DNA of 64,000 nt, taken from assembly GCA_023386315.1 (NCBI GenBank), contig JAEWJZ010000016.1, positions 62,001 through 126,000 of the forward strand, given 5' to 3'. Numbering within the stretch: position 1 is the first letter of the stretch; the number at the start of each line of letters is the position of its first letter. This document shows positions 25,294 through 33,294 of this stretch, in pieces. A program made the translations under genes and the position numbers. Origin of the DNA: Bacillota bacterium (GTDB taxonomy: Bacteria; Bacillota; Clostridia; Lachnospirales; Lachnospiraceae). Below the pieces are notes generated by a model that saw only the letters and a list, made by a program, of their open reading frames with translations, was not told where the DNA came from and searched no databases.

Positions 25294-26229
25294 ATGGACA
25301 AGAGATATCAGGTTTTTATAAGTTCTACTTTTGCTGACTTGGAAGAGGAACGTAAGGAAATTATGCAGGCTATAATTGAATTGGATTGTTTTCCCGCAGG
25401 AATGGAAATGTTTCCAGCTACAGATAGTGAACAATTTGAATACATTAAGACTATTATTAACGAGAGCGACTATTATGTATTAATCGTATCAGGCAGATAC
25501 GGTTCTGTTGCTGAAGATGGAATTAGCTACACTGAAAAAGAGTTCGACTATGCCATGGAAAAAGGGATACCAATTCTTGCGTTTGTAAAAAAAGATATTA
25601 ATAGTATAATAGTTGGAAAAACAGACCAAGACCCTGAAAAGCTAAAAAAATTAGAGGCGTTTAGAGAACGGGTATTAAACGGAAGGCTGGCTAACTTTTG
25701 GGATACTGCCGACGAATTAAAGTACAAAATACATAGTAGCTTATCTAAACAATTTAAGACACATCCAAGGACCGGTTGGGTAAAAGGGAACACAATACCG
25801 AGTTATGAAGCATTAGAGCAGTTAAGTAAACTGCAAGAAGAAAATAAGCAGTTAATTATCGATCTTGAAGAAATGAGTAAAAATAATACAATTAAAGATC
25901 AAAGCGCATATATAATGAACACATTTACTGTATGCTGTACGTCGACATATACACTTGAGGTTATAAGAAAAGATATATCTATTCAAGAGGTTGTTAATAA
26001 AACGGGACTTTTATTAAGTAAAGGAGTATGGTTAGACGAATTTGAAGAAATAATAAACGAGAAAGTAATTAACTTGATTGACACAACCATTACAAACGAT
26101 TCTTTAGAGGAGATTGAAAAAAGGTTAATAGCTTTAGACATTATAGAATTAAAGGATTCCCGAGATGAAACACATTTAAAATTTACTGATTATGGAAATA
26201 AAGTTTTTATACAAAGTATAGAATTGTGA
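25294..26229 (+). CDS. DUF4062 (TIR-like) domain protein, candidate defence gene
   Basis: A 311-residue protein. Residues about 1-90 are a DUF4062 domain ('YQVFISSTFADLEEERKEIM', 'CFPAGMEMFPA', 'YYVLIVSGRYGSV', 'SYTEKEFDYA'), a fold related to TIR and nucleoside-deoxyribosyltransferase domains. A linker coiled region follows (about 165-205), then a C-terminal part resembling a winged helix ('RLIALDIIELKDSRDETHLKF'). ATG 25294 has GGGGGA at six bases. DUF4062 proteins occur often in defence gene clusters; here a lone gene inside a prophage suggests superinfection exclusion. That role is inferred. Confidence 0.75.
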   Translation: MDKRYQVFISSTFADLEEERKEIMQAIIELDCFPAGMEMFPATDSEQFEYIKTIINESDYYVLIVSGRYGSVAEDGISYTEKEFDYAMEKGIPILAFVKKDINSIIVGKTDQDPEKLKKLEAFRERVLNGRLANFWDTADELKYKIHSSLSKQFKTHPRTGWVKGNTIPSYEALEQLSKLQEENKQLIIDLEEMSKNNTIKDQSAYIMNTFTVCCTSTYTLEVIRKDISIQEVVNKTGLLLSKGVWLDEFEEIINEKVINLIDTTITNDSLEEIEKRLIALDIIELKDSRDETHLKFTDYGNKVFIQSIEL

Positions 26230-26313
26230 AATTGATAAAGCAAGAGGCACCCACCTGATACAATCCCCTGTCAAGTAGACAAGGAAAATAATTAATTTTA
26301 AAGTGTTATGATG

Positions 26314-26347
26314 ACCAGCATTCGCATGAGTGCTGGTTATCTTTTTT
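26314..26347 (+). terminator. Terminator near IS left end
   Basis: ACCAGCA (26314-26320) pairs with TGCTGGT (26331-26337), extended by TTC/GAG, then a T run at 26342-26347. It lies just outside the transposase stop. Confidence 0.7.
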
Positions 26348-27383
26348 ACATTACTTGTTGAAGTGTCTGTTGCTTCTTTTGTTCTATACTAGTCCAGAAC
26401 TTAATGTATCTGTTGGCTTGTTTTATCGGATATATAACAGGTTCTGTTGTTTGTAAAGCTTCTTGTCGTACTTGGCCACATGTTTTTCCTTTATATCTCT
26501 TTTGGGGATATTCATTTCTGTAATAATCAAGAGTTCCATATATAGCTTGTATCATTTCTTCTTTGGATTGAATGTGCGGATAAAGTATGAACAAGATATC
26601 TTTGAATATTCCCTGAAATCCTTCACACGGACCATTATCAATGCATCTGGAAACTCTAGACATTGATTGTGTCATTCCATATCTTTCAAGTTTTGTTTTA
26701 AATGTACTTCTTGTGTATTGGAACCCTCTGTCACTATGATACAGAGGTGTTGCATCAGGATAAGTATTATGAGCCATCTCTAAAGTTACATCCGCAAGAG
26801 CTATGTCATTTCGTTCTGAAACTGCGAAGCCTACTGGATAGCGATCATATAAATCCAGCACTGGACTTATATATAGCTTTTCGCCTGTTGCTGGAACTTT
26901 TATTTCAGTAACATCTGTACACCATTTCTCATTAGGCTTATCAGAATTGAACTTTCGTTTTAATACATTCTCAGCGATTTCTTCAGGGGTTGATTTTATA
27001 TATGTATAAATTGATGAACGCCTATAAGAAGATTTGATATCATTGATACACATAATACGATAAACCCGGTTATGTCCACAGGTGAAATGATATTTGTTTC
27101 TAAGCGTATAATACATGTTCATTGCACCAAATAAAGAGTTGTTTAAAGCCGATATCTCCTTAATCTGTGCAAGTATACGTTCATCCTCAAGCTGCTTTTC
27201 AGTTGGTTTTGAATTAAGCCATTTATAATAAGCTGCTCTAGATATTCCTAAGTGTTCACACATAAATGAAATATCCCATTTTTCATTAGATTCATAAAGC
27301 TCTTTTATTAACTTATAGTCAATGATTCTATTGTGTTGGGTATAGTAAGCTCGTTTGGCTTTGACTAATCCGGCAATCACCAC
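26346..27383 (-). CDS. IS3-family transposase OrfB (DDE integrase domain)
   Basis: A 345-residue transposase part. An N-terminal HTH-like 'MCEHLGISRAAYYKWLNS' (HTH_21) precedes the rve catalytic core. DDE residues are visible: Asp in 'WCTDVTEIKV', Asp in 'LYHSDRGFQYT' and Glu in 'DNGPCEGFQGIFK'. It is probably made as an OrfAB fusion by -1 frameshifting: the A7 run at 27401-27407 near the end of orfA puts the ribosome in this frame. The core is intact, so the protein might still be active. Confidence 0.92.
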   Translation of the reverse strand: MVIAGLVKAKRAYYTQHNRIIDYKLIKELYESNEKWDISFMCEHLGISRAAYYKWLNSKPTEKQLEDERILAQIKEISALNNSLFGAMNMYYTLRNKYHFTCGHNRVYRIMCINDIKSSYRRSSIYTYIKSTPEEIAENVLKRKFNSDKPNEKWCTDVTEIKVPATGEKLYISPVLDLYDRYPVGFAVSERNDIALADVTLEMAHNTYPDATPLYHSDRGFQYTRSTFKTKLERYGMTQSMSRVSRCIDNGPCEGFQGIFKDILFILYPHIQSKEEMIQAIYGTLDYYRNEYPQKRYKGKTCGQVRQEALQTTEPVIYPIKQANRYIKFWTSIEQKKQQTLQQVM

Positions 27384-27930
27384 CTTTCTAGTTCCTCGGC
27401 TTTTTTTAACAATTCATATTTTTTTCGATATTCTTCTTTTTCGCGTTCTAGTTGGGCAATCTTACGCTCAGCCTTTTCAAGCTCAGAAAGTTTATCCTCT
27501 TGTTTACGCTTGCCACGTTTATCAATAAGAGCCTCTTCGCCATTAGCTTCATATTTTCTCACCCATTGATATAGCTGCGCATAGTTGCATCCATACTTTA
27601 ATGCAGTTTCTTTGATATTCCTGTCATGAGCAAGACAATCTTTGACAATCTCTATTCTTTCATTGTAGGTGGTTTTTAAAGTATCTGCCATATAGACCTC
27701 CGGTTTCGGATCATAATCCTTTAATTCTATATGATTATTATACTTCATAATCCATCGTTGAATAGTCGTATTAGCAGGAATGTTATATTTAACCATCAAG
27801 TTTCGCAGACTACTTTTTCCCGATAAATATTCATTCACCACCATAATCTTGAATTCTCTTGAGTAAGATCTATTTCCTTTACATGTAGAAAAAGCTTTTT
27901 CACCTTGAACTTGGTAAATTCGAGCCATTA
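27377..27930 (-). pseudogene. IS3-family OrfA, 5'-truncated
   Basis: The frame encodes HTH domains of an IS150-like OrfA ('NRSYSREFKIMVVNEYLSGK', 'KETALKYGCNYAQLYQWVRK') and ends in the leucine-zipper region 'KLSELEKAERKIAQLERE'. It begins at 'RIYQVQGEKAF', which normally closes the first helix-turn-helix unit of such proteins, so the first ~50 residues are missing. The open frame runs on upstream to 27964 only by reading antisense through the terminase leader. No inverted repeat is seen at this end. A heptamer A7 followed by G (27401-27407) is the likely frameshift site. Confidence 0.75.
27401..27407 (-). other. Programmed -1 frameshift site
   Basis: Seven adenines on the reverse strand within TTAAAAAAAGCC, near the orfA end. 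Slipping back one base here joins OrfA to the OrfB frame, the standard IS3-family mechanism. Confidence 0.7.
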
Positions 27931-27957
27931 GCCAGATTGGAAGGTGAGGTGAGACTG

Positions 27958-28275
27958 ATGGCATTAACAGCCAAACAGAAAATATTTGCAGATGAGTACC
28001 TGATTGATCTTAATGCTACCAGGGCTTACAAGGTAGCTTATCCAAAGGTCAAGAAAGACGAAACAGCTAAGGCAGCTGCAAGCAGAATGTTAACCAATGT
28101 TAACGTTGGCGCTTATGTTGAAAAGCGCATGAAAGACCGGGAAAAGCGCACTGAGATCACTCAGGATATGGTTTTAAAGGAGCTGGCGAAGATTGGCTTT
28201 GCGGATGTCACTGATTTTGTATCGATTGAAGATAAAGGAACCTACGGTAACGGAGAACTAAGCCGTATAAAATAA
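27958..28275 (+). pseudogene. Phage terminase small subunit, 3'-truncated
   Basis: The first 105 residues of a TerS ('MALTAKQKIFADEYLIDLNA', 'ATRAYKVAYPKVKKDETAKA', 'MVLKELAKIGFADVTDFV'), behind GAGGTGAG. The DNA-binding N-terminus and central helix are present; the C-terminal oligomerisation and portal-binding part is gone. At about 28262-28275 the sequence passes in the same frame into an endolysin gene through a TAA. No large terminase follows. Confidence 0.88.
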
Positions 28276-29052
28276 ATCGTCATTCATTATGTAGGAGCTC
28301 TGGGAGGAGCAGAGGCAAACTGCAAATACTATGCTTCACAGTATGTTGGTGCCAGCGCTCACTACTATGTAGGATTTGACGGGGAGATCTGGCAGTCTGT
28401 AGAGGATAAAAATATCGCCTGGCATTGTGGGGCGAAGAAGTATGTGCATTCTGAATGCAGGAATGCGAATAGCATTGGTATTGAACTGTGTGTCCGGAAT
28501 AAAGGCTCTCTGGCAGATACAAGCCGAGACTGGTACTTTAAGGACGCAACGGTGCAGACTGCCATTGAACTGACAAGGGAGCTGATGGCAATGTATAACG
28601 TACCTGCAGATCGTGTGATCCGGCATTATGATGTGACAGGGAAGATATGTCCTAACCCCTATGTCTATAACCATACCGACCATACTTGGGAAGCATTCAA
28701 GGCGGCATTGATGGGAAAAGAAGTCAAGAAATCATCAGGCTGGGTACAGGTATCAGATGGGTGGATGTATTATAACGGAGATACCGGTCTGCCGGTGTGT
28801 AATGATTGGGTGCAGGTCGATGGAAAATGGTACTGGTTTAATGCTGCCGGGATCATGGTTACTAATACATGGTATCAGTATAACAGCGCATGGTATTATT
28901 TGGGACCTGATGGAGCTATGTGTCAGTCACAGCTAATTGAGAATTCTGGAAAGATCTATGCGGTAGATGCTGATGGCAAGATGATTACAGAGCCGGTGAC
29001 GCTCACACCGGATCAGGACGGGGTCCTGCAGTATCCGGGATTAAAGGCATAG
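28276..29052 (+). pseudogene. N-acetylmuramoyl-L-alanine amidase (endolysin), 5'-truncated
   Basis: The frame contains an Amidase_2 catalytic domain from its first zinc histidine ('IVIHYVGALGG') through 'NIAWHCGAK', 'SIGIELC' and 'VIRHYDVTGKICPNPY', so all expected zinc and catalytic residues remain. Two or three cell-wall-binding repeats follow ('GWVQVSDGWMYYNGDTGLP', 'GKWYWFNAAGIMV'). Only about 10-20 N-terminal residues and the start are missing, replaced by the truncated terminase gene. It would normally release progeny by cutting peptidoglycan; here it probably cannot be expressed at full length, the first in-frame ATG being at 28444. Confidence 0.85.
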
Positions 29053-29198
29053 GTTGATTTAAGAATAAGATATTTTAGTTCGATATATATGTTGTGTTTA
29101 TGCAAACTAAATAAAGGAGGTTAGAATAAAAGTTGAACAAGAGTATTGCATAAATATATATAAAAAAATACAGAAGATAAATTTTGGAGGTACATTGT

Positions 29199-30479
29199 AT
29201 GAGTAAGAGAGCATTGCAAAGATTGACAACGAGTATTTGTTTAATGATTTGCGTATTATTTTTAGGGCAGATTACTGCTTTTGCCGCTACAATTGGAAGT
29301 ATACTAACAGTTCCAGAGAGTGGCTGGCAAAGATATGATGATCAGAATGAATACTTTTATTATCAAGGTACATGGAATAAAATTCATAATGGATCTCATG
29401 CATATTATAAAGGAGGAATGTTATATTCTCGTAACAGTGGTGAAGCAGTTAAATTTAAGTTTAAAGGTTCTAAATTAAGGATAACTCATCAGTTACTCTA
29501 CAATAGATCAGCAAAGATTCAGGTGAAAATTGACGATATTATTGTAGGAACATATAGTATGTACCATCCAACTCTTTCAACAGACCAGTGCCTGGTTTTT
29601 GATAAAAATGATCTGAAAGATGGTATACATTATGTTGAGCTGACTAATTTAGATCCAGATTTAGATTCAGGTATTGAAAAACTTTTTTGCTTTGATGCTA
29701 TTGATATAGATTCTACAGGTGAATTGTTACCTTATGATAGACTATCAACAAATTTAATAGCAACAGGAAGCACTTCCAAAATAGATTTAACCTGGGACGC
29801 AGTAACTGACGCAACAAGCTACAGCATTAAGCGCTCCACAACTGCAGGTGGCCCATATGAAACAATATCAACTGATATAACGGGTACTACGTATACTGAT
29901 ACTGATGTTACAAATGGAACGAATTACTATTATATAATAACTGCAATCGTTGCCGGCAAGGAAAGTAATTCTAATGAAGCATCGGCTACTCCAGAGGTAC
30001 CTCAAACACCTCCCACAACCGAAGCTAAATTAAAAGTTGTATTAGAGGTTGCCGAATCACTCCGATTAAGTGTAGATGATGACTTAAATGTTAATACACA
30101 AATGTCCTGGTCTTCTTCAGATCCAACGGTTGCCACAGTAAATGAAAAAGGCATAGTGACAGCTCTGGCTCCTGGTAACACAGTTATAACAGTTAAGAGC
30201 GTGGACGGATCCTATACAGATTACATAAACGTGTTAGTCGTAGAAAATGCAGACGATTATAGACTTGCAATTGATTTAAAAATTGGAGAGACAGCCAGAT
30301 TGACAGCAGATGATTTCACGAATACAGCAAATATCACATGGGCTCCTATGGATTCATCAATTGCAAATGTAACTACTAAAGGAAAAGTCACAGCACTGAG
30401 TAAAGGATTGGTTTTAGTTAGTGCAAAGGATGCAGAAGGAAACATCATTGGCCGTGTTTATGTAAGAGTAAGAGAATAG
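29199..30479 (+). CDS. Secreted multi-domain protein with FN3 and Big_2 domains
   Basis: A 426-residue exported protein. Signal peptide to about residue 30 ('SICLMICVLFLGQITAFAAT'), then a jelly-roll-like carbohydrate-binding-type domain (about 35-170), a fibronectin type III domain (about 180-268, 'KIDLTWDAVTDATSYSIKRS') and two bacterial Ig-like Big_2 domains (about 277-350 and 355-426, each with 'VTALxxG'). Such domains bind surfaces or sugars. Its place next to attR, after the lysis gene, suits a lysogenic-conversion gene or a relic of tail-fibre cargo. GGAGG precedes ATG 29199. Confidence 0.82.
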   Translation: MSKRALQRLTTSICLMICVLFLGQITAFAATIGSILTVPESGWQRYDDQNEYFYYQGTWNKIHNGSHAYYKGGMLYSRNSGEAVKFKFKGSKLRITHQLLYNRSAKIQVKIDDIIVGTYSMYHPTLSTDQCLVFDKNDLKDGIHYVELTNLDPDLDSGIEKLFCFDAIDIDSTGELLPYDRLSTNLIATGSTSKIDLTWDAVTDATSYSIKRSTTAGGPYETISTDITGTTYTDTDVTNGTNYYYIITAIVAGKESNSNEASATPEVPQTPPTTEAKLKVVLEVAESLRLSVDDDLNVNTQMSWSSSDPTVATVNEKGIVTALAPGNTVITVKSVDGSYTDYINVLVVENADDYRLAIDLKIGETARLTADDFTNTANITWAPMDSSIANVTTKGKVTALSKGLVLVSAKDAEGNIIGRVYVRVRE

Positions 30480-30489
30480 TATGATTAAA

Positions 30490-30523
30490 GGCAGGTATCC
30501 GGTGTTTCGGTCCTGCCATTTTT
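30490..30523 (+). terminator. Terminator at the right end of the element
   Basis: GGCAGG (30490-30495) pairs with CCTGCC (30512-30517), inner CCG/CGG pairing, then ATTTTT. Confidence 0.8.
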
Positions 30524-30530
30524 ATACACT

Positions 30531-30553
30531 CGTGATACTACTTTGATACTATT
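30531..30553. repeat. Integrase arm-type repeat, right
   Basis: Two TGATACT units 11 bases apart (30533-30539, 30544-30550), the counterpart of 17929-17952, in the same orientation. It lies about 100 bases inside attR. Confidence 0.6.
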
Positions 30554-30650
30554 ATTTTTTAGAATTGATATAAATGTAATAAATATTATAGCTTGTGCTT
30601 GCTTTTTAGAATGAAAACCCGTTATTATATTAGAGGATAAATTGAGCTTC

Positions 30651-30668
30651 AAACTATCCGATTAACTT
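30651..30668. repeat. attR core of integrated element
   Basis: AAACTATCCGATTAACTT, identical to the copy at the helicase-loader stop. Its last two bases are the first two of the -35 hexamer of the next promoter. Confidence 0.88.
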
Positions 30669-30695
30669 GACTATTTTCGCGCATAATGTTATAAA
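30667..30695 (+). promoter_or_regulatory. Promoter of prs
   Basis: TTGACT (30667-30672), 17 bases, TATAAA (30690-30695), 43 bases before the prs start. The -35 overlaps the att core, so excision would join the same promoter directly to the helicase-loader stop region. Confidence 0.75.
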
Positions 30696-30737
30696 AGAAC
30701 CGTTGCATTGCATAAGGACACGTTGGAGGAGAAACAA

Positions 30738-31916
30738 ATGCTTTACGAAGAGAAAACGATAGAAACAATTCCGGTTGGACCATTGGGCTTAATTCCTTTA
30801 AAAAGCTGCAAGGAACTGGGAGAAAAAGTGAATGATTACCTGGTAGCATGGAGACAGGATCGGGAAAGTGAACATAAATCTACCATCGCTTTTTCCGGTT
30901 ATCAGAGAGATACTTACATCATTGGAGCCAGTACCCCCAGATTTGGAACCGGAGAGGCGAAAGGAACCCTGCAGCAGTCAGTGCGGGGCGATGATCTTTA
31001 TATCATGGTTGACGTGTGCAACTACAGTCTGACCTATTCTCTGTGCGGGATGACCAACCACATGTCCCCTGATGATCATTTTCAGGATTTAAAGCGTGTG
31101 ATCGCGGCATCTGCAGGCAAACCAAGACGTATTAATGTGATCATGCCATTCTTATATGAGAGCCGTCAGCATAAGCGTTCCAGAAGAGAATCTCTTGACT
31201 GTGCTTTGGCGCTTCGCGAGCTTGTGAATATGGGTGTGGAAAACATTATTACCTTTGATGCCCATGATCCCAGAGTGCAGAATGCCATTCCTTTAAAAGG
31301 CTTTGAGACTGTTCAGCCAATTTACCAGTTTATTAAATACTTATTAAAGGAAGAGAAGGAACTGGATATTGACAGCGAGCATATGATGGTAATCAGCCCG
31401 GACGAAGGCGGGATGGGACGTGCAGTATTCTTTGCCAATGTGCTGGGACTTGATATGGGTATGTTCTACAAGCGGCGTGATTATACCCAGATTATAAATG
31501 GACGCAACCCAATTGTTGCTCATGAATTTCTGGGAAGCAGCGTGGAGGGCAAAGATGTAATCATTGTTGATGACATGATTTCCTCTGGCGAAAGTATGCT
31601 TGACGTTGCAAAAGAGCTGAAGCGGAGAAAGGCCAGAAAAGTATTTGTATGCGCTACTTTCGGACTCTTTACCAACGGTCTTGCAAAGTTTGATGAATAT
31701 TATGAAAATGGTTTAATCGACAGGATTTTAACCACCAATCTGGTATACCAGACACCGGATCTTCTGTCCAGACCTTATTATATCAATGTTGATATGAGCA
31801 AATACATTGCCCTTATAATTGACAATTTAAACCATGATGCTTCCCTGAGCGGTCTGCTCAATCCAACTACCAGAATCAACCGTCTGCTGGAGCGTTACCG
31901 TGCCGGAGACCGTTAA
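30738..31916 (+). CDS. prs: Ribose-phosphate pyrophosphokinase
   Basis: A 392-residue enzyme making PRPP from ribose 5-phosphate and ATP, for purine, pyrimidine, histidine and NAD synthesis. The flexible-loop and binding motifs are seen in 'YESRQHKRSRRESLDCALAL', 'ITFDAHDPRVQNA' and the PRPP-binding 'VIIVDDMISSGESMLDVA'. It is longer than the ~315-residue classical Prs and matches the extended form common in Lachnospiraceae. ATG 30738 has GGAGGAG upstream, preferable to an in-frame ATG at 30708. brnQ follows within 17 bases. Confidence 0.93.
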   Translation: MLYEEKTIETIPVGPLGLIPLKSCKELGEKVNDYLVAWRQDRESEHKSTIAFSGYQRDTYIIGASTPRFGTGEAKGTLQQSVRGDDLYIMVDVCNYSLTYSLCGMTNHMSPDDHFQDLKRVIAASAGKPRRINVIMPFLYESRQHKRSRRESLDCALALRELVNMGVENIITFDAHDPRVQNAIPLKGFETVQPIYQFIKYLLKEEKELDIDSEHMMVISPDEGGMGRAVFFANVLGLDMGMFYKRRDYTQIINGRNPIVAHEFLGSSVEGKDVIIVDDMISSGESMLDVAKELKRRKARKVFVCATFGLFTNGLAKFDEYYENGLIDRILTTNLVYQTPDLLSRPYYINVDMSKYIALIIDNLNHDASLSGLLNPTTRINRLLERYRAGDR

Positions 31917-31933
31917 TATATGGAGGGGGGACT

Positions 31934-33250
31934 ATGGAGCGATTAACAAAAGAAAAATTAGTTTTAGCGGGTCTGACAGTATTCTCCATGTTTTTTGGGG
32001 CGGGAAATCTGATATTCCCACCCTTTTTGGGGGCGTCAGCAGGAACAGCTTCCTGGGTTGCAGTGGCAGGATTTGCAGTAACCGCAATTGGCTTTCCTGT
32101 GTTAGGAGTCGTAGCAGTAGCCCAGTCCGGCGGACTGGACAAGCTGGCGGGACGGGTTCACCCAAAATTTGCTTTTATTTTTACCTTTTTAATTTATTTA
32201 TCCATCGGGCCATGCCTTGCCATTCCCAGAACTGCAAGCACGTCCTTTGAAATGGCAGTAGTTCCTTTCCTAAAGGAGGGGAGCTCAAGCGGGCTGATGC
32301 AGTTTCTGTACTCTGTGGTGTTTTTTTCCATTGCATTTGTGATAGCTTTAAAACCTGATAAGCTGACAGACCGTCTGGGTAAGATTCTGACCCCCATACT
32401 ATTGATTCTGATAGCAGTGATCTTTGCAGGGTGTATCATTCACCCGGCAGGGGTATATGGACATCCTTCAGAGGCATATCAGAAGGCACCGTTTATCAAA
32501 GGCTTTCTGGAAGGCTATATGACCATGGACACCATTGCAGCTTTAAATTTTGGCATTATTATATCGCTTAATATTAAAGCCATGGGCGTAAAAAAAGAAA
32601 CGGATGTGGTCAGGGAGACCATTCGGGCCGGTTTTTTCGCAGGTGGAATCCTTTTACTGGTCTACAGTGCCTTATCTCATGTAGGAGCAGTGACGGGCGG
32701 CGCATTCGGTACAGCTGAGAATGGTGCTCAGACCCTAAACCAGGCGGTACAGTTCTTATATGGAAAAGCCGGCCTTGTTCTGCTTGCGGTTGTTTTTTTT
32801 ATTGCATGCCTGAATACCTGCATCGGTCTGATCAGCTGCTGCAGCAAGTATTTCTGTACCATTATACCAAAGGTAGGATACCGGACGTGGGCTTTTTTAT
32901 TCGCCCTGGTCAGTCTGATCATTTCCAATGCAGGTCTTAATAAGATACTTGAGATATCAGTTCCGGTTTTAAATGCTCTTTATCCAGTTTCCATTGTACT
33001 GATTATACTTTCTTTCGCATTTCGCGATGGGAAACGCTGGAGAGCGGTCTATGTCTGTACCATGGGATTAACCGGAATTACAGGAGTGCTTCTGGCATTG
33101 GAACAGGCAGGAGCTGGATTTTTCCATGCCCTGCTTATAAAGCTTCCGTTTTATTCGGCGGGACTTGGCTGGATTTTTCCTTCCGCGTTTGGCATTGTAA
33201 TCGGAGCCATAGTCGGAGTTATAACCGAGTCAGTTAAGACCCGTGATTAA
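31934..33250 (+). CDS. brnQ: Branched-chain amino acid carrier BrnQ
   Basis: A 438-residue integral membrane carrier with about 12 hydrophobic segments (LIVCS family), taking up leucine, isoleucine and valine with a cation. The N-terminal signature 'SMFFGAGNLIFPPFLGASAG' and 'GFAVTAIGFPVLGVVAV' are diagnostic. It starts behind GGAGGGGGG, directly after prs, and ends at a strong bidirectional terminator. Confidence 0.95.
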   Translation: MERLTKEKLVLAGLTVFSMFFGAGNLIFPPFLGASAGTASWVAVAGFAVTAIGFPVLGVVAVAQSGGLDKLAGRVHPKFAFIFTFLIYLSIGPCLAIPRTASTSFEMAVVPFLKEGSSSGLMQFLYSVVFFSIAFVIALKPDKLTDRLGKILTPILLILIAVIFAGCIIHPAGVYGHPSEAYQKAPFIKGFLEGYMTMDTIAALNFGIIISLNIKAMGVKKETDVVRETIRAGFFAGGILLLVYSALSHVGAVTGGAFGTAENGAQTLNQAVQFLYGKAGLVLLAVVFFIACLNTCIGLISCCSKYFCTIIPKVGYRTWAFLFALVSLIISNAGLNKILEISVPVLNALYPVSIVLIILSFAFRDGKRWRAVYVCTMGLTGITGVLLALEQAGAGFFHALLIKLPFYSAGLGWIFPSAFGIVIGAIVGVITESVKTRD

Positions 33251-33253
33251 TAG

Positions 33254-33294
33254 AAAATCCCTGAGAGAGATTAAAACCTCTTTCAGGGATTTTC
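33254..33294. terminator. Bidirectional terminator between brnQ and AAA ATPase gene
   Basis: AAAATCCCTGA (33254-33264) pairs with TCAGGGATTTT (33283-33293) with further AGAG/CTCT pairing inside; A and T tracts serve both strands. Confidence 0.9.

Noticed and set aside
27931..27964. Longer OrfA start within the terminase leader
   Set aside because: The extra residues come from antisense reading of the phage ribosome site and terminase start, not from IS sequence.
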